A DNA stretch of 6,529 bases from an uncultured Cytophagaceae bacterium (GTDB taxonomy: Bacteria > Bacteroidota > Bacteroidia > Cytophagales > Spirosomataceae): contig CALLKB010000014.1 in NCBI GenBank assembly GCA_938008575.1, forward strand, positions 1-6,529, given 5' to 3'. The stretch's first letter is position 1, and every line of letters begins with the position of its first letter. The notes under the pieces are model-generated. The model was not told the origin of the DNA. It worked only from the letters and a program-made list of their open reading frames with translations, and ran no database searches. Both the position numbers and the translations under genes were made by a program. Positions 6,094 through 6,529 of this stretch are shown here, piece by piece.

Positions 6094-6529
6094 ATGGCAA
6101 AACAAGGTAACAGTAAAAACACCAAGCGTTCAGGAATTCAACCACGTCTGCCGAAAAAGCCGGCTGGGGGAATGCAAAGTTGGATGATTATTGGGTTGGT
6201 GATCGCAATGGTGAGTATGTTTTTCTTTACAAAACAACGCACGTTGCAAGAGATTAATCAAGGTCAATTTGAGGCCATGGTGATTCAAAAAGAAGTTCAG
6301 TCGGTTGTGATTGTCAACGATAAATTGGTGGAAGTTAGTCTAAAGCCCAATTTTGTCGCAAAATATTTCAAGAATTCGCCTCCGGGTTTAGTGTCCGTAA
6401 AGCAAGGGCCCCATTTTGAATTTCCGATTATTTCCAAAGAAGGTTTCGAGCATTTTTTAGAGGATCGTCAAAAAGATTTTCCGCGTAATGAGCGCATTTT
6501 TGCGACGCCTGAAACACGTACAGGGCCAT
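6094..6529 (+). CDS. ftsH: ATP-dependent zinc metalloprotease FtsH, 3' partial
   Basis: The first 145 codons of a frame that stays open to the window end. The ATG at 6094 begins a basic, Lys/Arg-rich cytoplasmic tail of about 27 residues, followed by a hydrophobic membrane segment (about 28-46, WMIIGLVIAMVSMFFF) and a soluble stretch (about 47-145) that fits the FtsH extracellular/periplasmic domain: LQEINQGQFEAMV, then QSVVIVNDKLVEVSL. The second membrane helix, AAA+ ATPase and HExxH zinc site lie beyond the window, so the call rests on this N-terminal architecture, the family-like sequence and the position after rsfS. FtsH is a hexameric inner-membrane protease that extracts and degrades misfolded membrane proteins and some short-lived regulators. 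No Shine-Dalgarno or clear -7 box is seen in the 59 bases before it, so transcription probably comes from rsfS. Confidence 0.88.
   Translation, partial: MAKQGNSKNTKRSGIQPRLPKKPAGGMQSWMIIGLVIAMVSMFFFTKQRTLQEINQGQFEAMVIQKEVQSVVIVNDKLVEVSLKPNFVAKYFKNSPPGLVSVKQGPHFEFPIISKEGFEHFLEDRQKDFPRNERIFATPETRTGP

Noticed and set aside
1..6529. Mobile elements, CRISPR arrays, tRNA/rRNA genes, or a defence or secondary-metabolite system
   Set aside because: No transposase, integrase, regularly spaced repeats, tRNA-like cloverleaf or system-specific gene was seen; nearly all bases are accounted for by housekeeping or envelope genes.

Overview
The window looks like an ordinary chromosomal core region of a Bacteroidota bacterium, perhaps a Cytophagales-type freshwater or environmental lineage (that finer placement is a weak guess). 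Supporting signs are the rsfS-ftsH pairing, a stand-alone BirA without a DNA-binding domain, a short Omp85-type outer membrane protein with a Gln directly after its signal peptide, little Shine-Dalgarno sequence before most starts, and two TAnnTTTG-type -7 boxes. The DNA is moderately AT-rich, and nothing in it looks horizontally acquired.

Layout: (1) bases 1-930, plus strand: the 3' part of ilvE, a branched-chain aminotransferase whose N-terminus lies outside the window. (2) 927-1490, minus strand: a small lipoprotein of unknown function, tail to tail with ilvE and sharing the bases TTAA with its stop codon. (3) 1491-1675: a 185-base intergenic stretch with a likely -7 box for the lipoprotein, two abutting palindromes, and an intrinsic terminator closing the next unit. 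(4) 1676-5552, minus strand: a compact three-gene unit transcribed in the order birA (biotin-protein ligase), long-chain acyl-CoA ligase, single-POTRA Omp85 protein, with gaps of 13 and 39 bases. (5) 5553-5650: a 98-base divergent promoter region with a -7 box for the birA unit, an inverted repeat and a tandem 8-mer. (6) 5651-6529, plus strand: rsfS (ribosomal silencing factor) followed by the N-terminal third or less of ftsH, cut by the window end.

How the genes may work together: BirA biotinylates the carboxyl carrier of acetyl-CoA carboxylase, the first step of fatty-acid synthesis. The ligase activates free fatty acids to acyl-CoA. The third product is an outer membrane barrel. The unit therefore has a loose lipid and envelope theme, though co-transcription may simply be convenience. 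RsfS and FtsH belong to translation shutdown and membrane protein quality control. Both birA and the acyl-CoA ligase appear to start at TTG codons, the most distinctive feature of the unit. I found no mobile element, CRISPR array, RNA gene or convincing new biological system; the findings are modest.
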